In this document: positions 13,065 to 14,167 of the stretch, piece by piece
Position numbering within the stretch: position 1 is the first letter of the stretch
Layout: each line of letters opens with the position of its first letter
Source: Pseudaeromonas sp041441555
Lineage (GTDB): Bacteria > Pseudomonadota > Gammaproteobacteria > Enterobacterales > Aeromonadaceae
Assembly (NCBI GenBank): GCA_041441555.1
Contig: JASDSW010000063.1
Coordinates: 1-14,167 of the forward strand
Direction: 5' to 3'
Length of the DNA: 14,167 bases
Program-made: the position numbers and the translations under genes
Notes under the pieces: model-generated
What the model saw: only the letters and a program-made list of their open reading frames with translations
Told to the model about the DNA's origin: nothing
The model's database searches: none

Positions 13065-14066
13065 ATGAACCTGATCGAACTGGATGATTTTCACTGGTTG
13101 ATGGATATTTTGCAGACCATCGATGTAGGCCTGGTGGTGATCGATCGCCAATATCAGGTACAACTATGGAATGGGTTCATGGAAAACCACAGCGGTCAGC
13201 TGGCCACCCACATCCGCGGCCAGAATCTGCTGACCCAGTTTCCCGATCTGCCGGTGGGCTGGCTGCAACGCAAGGTCGAGGAGGTCTTCGCACTGCACAG
13301 CCCGGTATTCAGCTCCTGGGAACAACGTCCCCGCCTGTTCGATTTCAGCAGTACCCGCCCCTTTACCGGGAACAGCACCCTGATGTACCAGAACATCACG
13401 CTGATGCCCCTGGTTTCGCGCCATGGTCACTGCAACCACATCTGCATCATCATCTATGATGTGACCGATGCTGCCACCGGCAAACAGGGGTTGCAAGAAG
13501 CCAACCAGCAGTTGAAGGCGCTGTCGGTGACCGATCGTCTGACCGGCCTGTACAATCGCGGCCACTGGGAAGAGTGCATGCGTCAGGAGTACCAGCGCCA
13601 TTTCCGCAGTGGTGCCCCTGTGACACTGATGATGTTCGACATCGATTTTTTCAAGAAGATCAATGACACCTATGGCCACCCCGCCGGAGATGCGGTGCTG
13701 CGCCAGGTGGCGACCGTGCTCAGACAGCAGCTACGCAACACGGATATCGCCGGCCGCTATGGTGGGGAGGAGTTCGGGATCCTGCTGCTGGATGCCGACA
13801 GCCAGACCGCCTGGCTGATTGCCGAACGGCTGCGCCAGGCGATCGCCCAGCATCAGGTCGTTCACGATGGGCGCACCATCCAGTTCACCATCAGCATCGG
13901 GCTGGCCGTGCTGGATGCCAGTATGCCAACCCCCGCCTCCTGGCTGGTGCAAACCGACAATGCGCTCTACCACTCCAAGCACACGGGCCGTAACCGAGTG
14001 ACGCTGGCCAGCGCTGGCGAGGCGAGCGTCGAACCGCAGCTCAGTGCGGCGGTTCTCCCGCAATAA
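13065..14066 (+). CDS. Diguanylate cyclase with PAS-like sensor domain
   Basis: The protein should make cyclic di-GMP from two GTP and so shift cells between motility and attachment. Of 333 residues, about 10-137 form a PAS-like domain (opening LQTIDVGLVVID) and a coiled segment (about 138-153) leads to a GGDEF domain (about 154-315). The active-site loop is GGEEF (233-237), a fully active variant. A metal-binding aspartate lies in FDIDFFKKIND (191-201), and the product-inhibition I-site RNTD (224-227) sits exactly five residues before GGEEF. It has no membrane segment, so it is cytosolic. The start is three bases after the stop of the receiver-CheC gene, with a poor ribosome site of its own, which suggests coupling. 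No cofactor for the PAS domain is evident. Confidence 0.93.
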   Translation: MNLIELDDFHWLMDILQTIDVGLVVIDRQYQVQLWNGFMENHSGQLATHIRGQNLLTQFPDLPVGWLQRKVEEVFALHSPVFSSWEQRPRLFDFSSTRPFTGNSTLMYQNITLMPLVSRHGHCNHICIIIYDVTDAATGKQGLQEANQQLKALSVTDRLTGLYNRGHWEECMRQEYQRHFRSGAPVTLMMFDIDFFKKINDTYGHPAGDAVLRQVATVLRQQLRNTDIAGRYGGEEFGILLLDADSQTAWLIAERLRQAIAQHQVVHDGRTIQFTISIGLAVLDASMPTPASWLVQTDNALYHSKHTGRNRVTLASAGEASVEPQLSAAVLPQ

Positions 14067-14091
14067 GCCACCCGCACCAATGTGACACCGA

Positions 14092-14151
14092 CAAAAAAGC
14101 CAGTCATGATGACTAATGCCAGTCAGTTAAGCCTGACTGGCATTATTTTTT
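14092..14151. terminator. Strong, probably bidirectional terminator
   Basis: AATGCCAGTCAG (14115-14126) and CTGACTGGCATT (14133-14144) form a perfect 12-base stem with a 6-base loop, followed by A and six T: an intrinsic terminator for the cyclase operon. Just left of it are AGTCAT/ATGACT (6-base stem) and a second GCCAGTCA, with a run of A that reads as a U tract on the minus strand, so leftward transcripts could also end here. Confidence 0.93.
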
Positions 14152-14167
14152 CCTGTTTTTCGGATGG

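Noticed and set aside
1..14167. CRISPR array, insertion sequence, tRNA gene or prophage
   Set aside because: I saw no regularly spaced repeats, transposase frames, terminal repeats, cloverleaf sequences or phage genes.

Overview
The window reads as a stretch of gammaproteobacterial chromosome, GC-rich, with no sign of plasmid, phage or transposon DNA. Several products (HemG, TusA, Tag, GlyQ, GlyS, AvtA) resemble their enterobacterial counterparts closely from memory. A perfect ParB-binding (parS) palindrome, two polar-lifestyle-type signalling genes and a GltR/GtrS-like pair argue against an enteric and favour an Aeromonas-like organism. The genus is an inference. tag-glyQ-glyS, parS and an rRNA promoter next to hemG together suggest an origin-proximal position.

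Layout. Bases 1-148 hold a textbook ribosomal RNA P1 promoter pointing off the left edge, downstream of the minus-strand pair yigZ-hemG. Bases 1562-4987 are a tight plus-strand operon: an OmpR-type response regulator, its membrane histidine kinase (11-base overlap) and a periplasmic sugar-binding protein (2-base gap). The three resemble the Pseudomonas gltR-gtrS-gltB block, but no ABC permease, ATPase or porin follows. Next come a 69-residue membrane protein and tusA. tusA converges on the minus-strand pair tag-zntB, and a perfect hairpin holds both facing stop codons. A 310-base divergent regulatory region precedes glyQS, which ends in a clear terminator. The gap between glyS and avtA carries parS and a palindrome over the probable avtA promoter.

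The right end (12063-14066) is a two-gene signalling operon: a receiver fused to a CheC-like phosphatase domain, then a PAS-GGDEF diguanylate cyclase with intact active and inhibitory sites. A two-part inverted repeat sits just before the first start codon, and a strong, probably bidirectional terminator closes the operon.

Most of the window is housekeeping: haem synthesis, tRNA thiolation, DNA repair, zinc transport, glycyl-tRNA synthesis and alanine/valine transamination. The less ordinary parts are the two-component system with a solitary binding protein, the receiver-CheC plus cyclase pair, and the non-coding elements (parS, the leader inverted repeat, the shared stop-codon hairpin).
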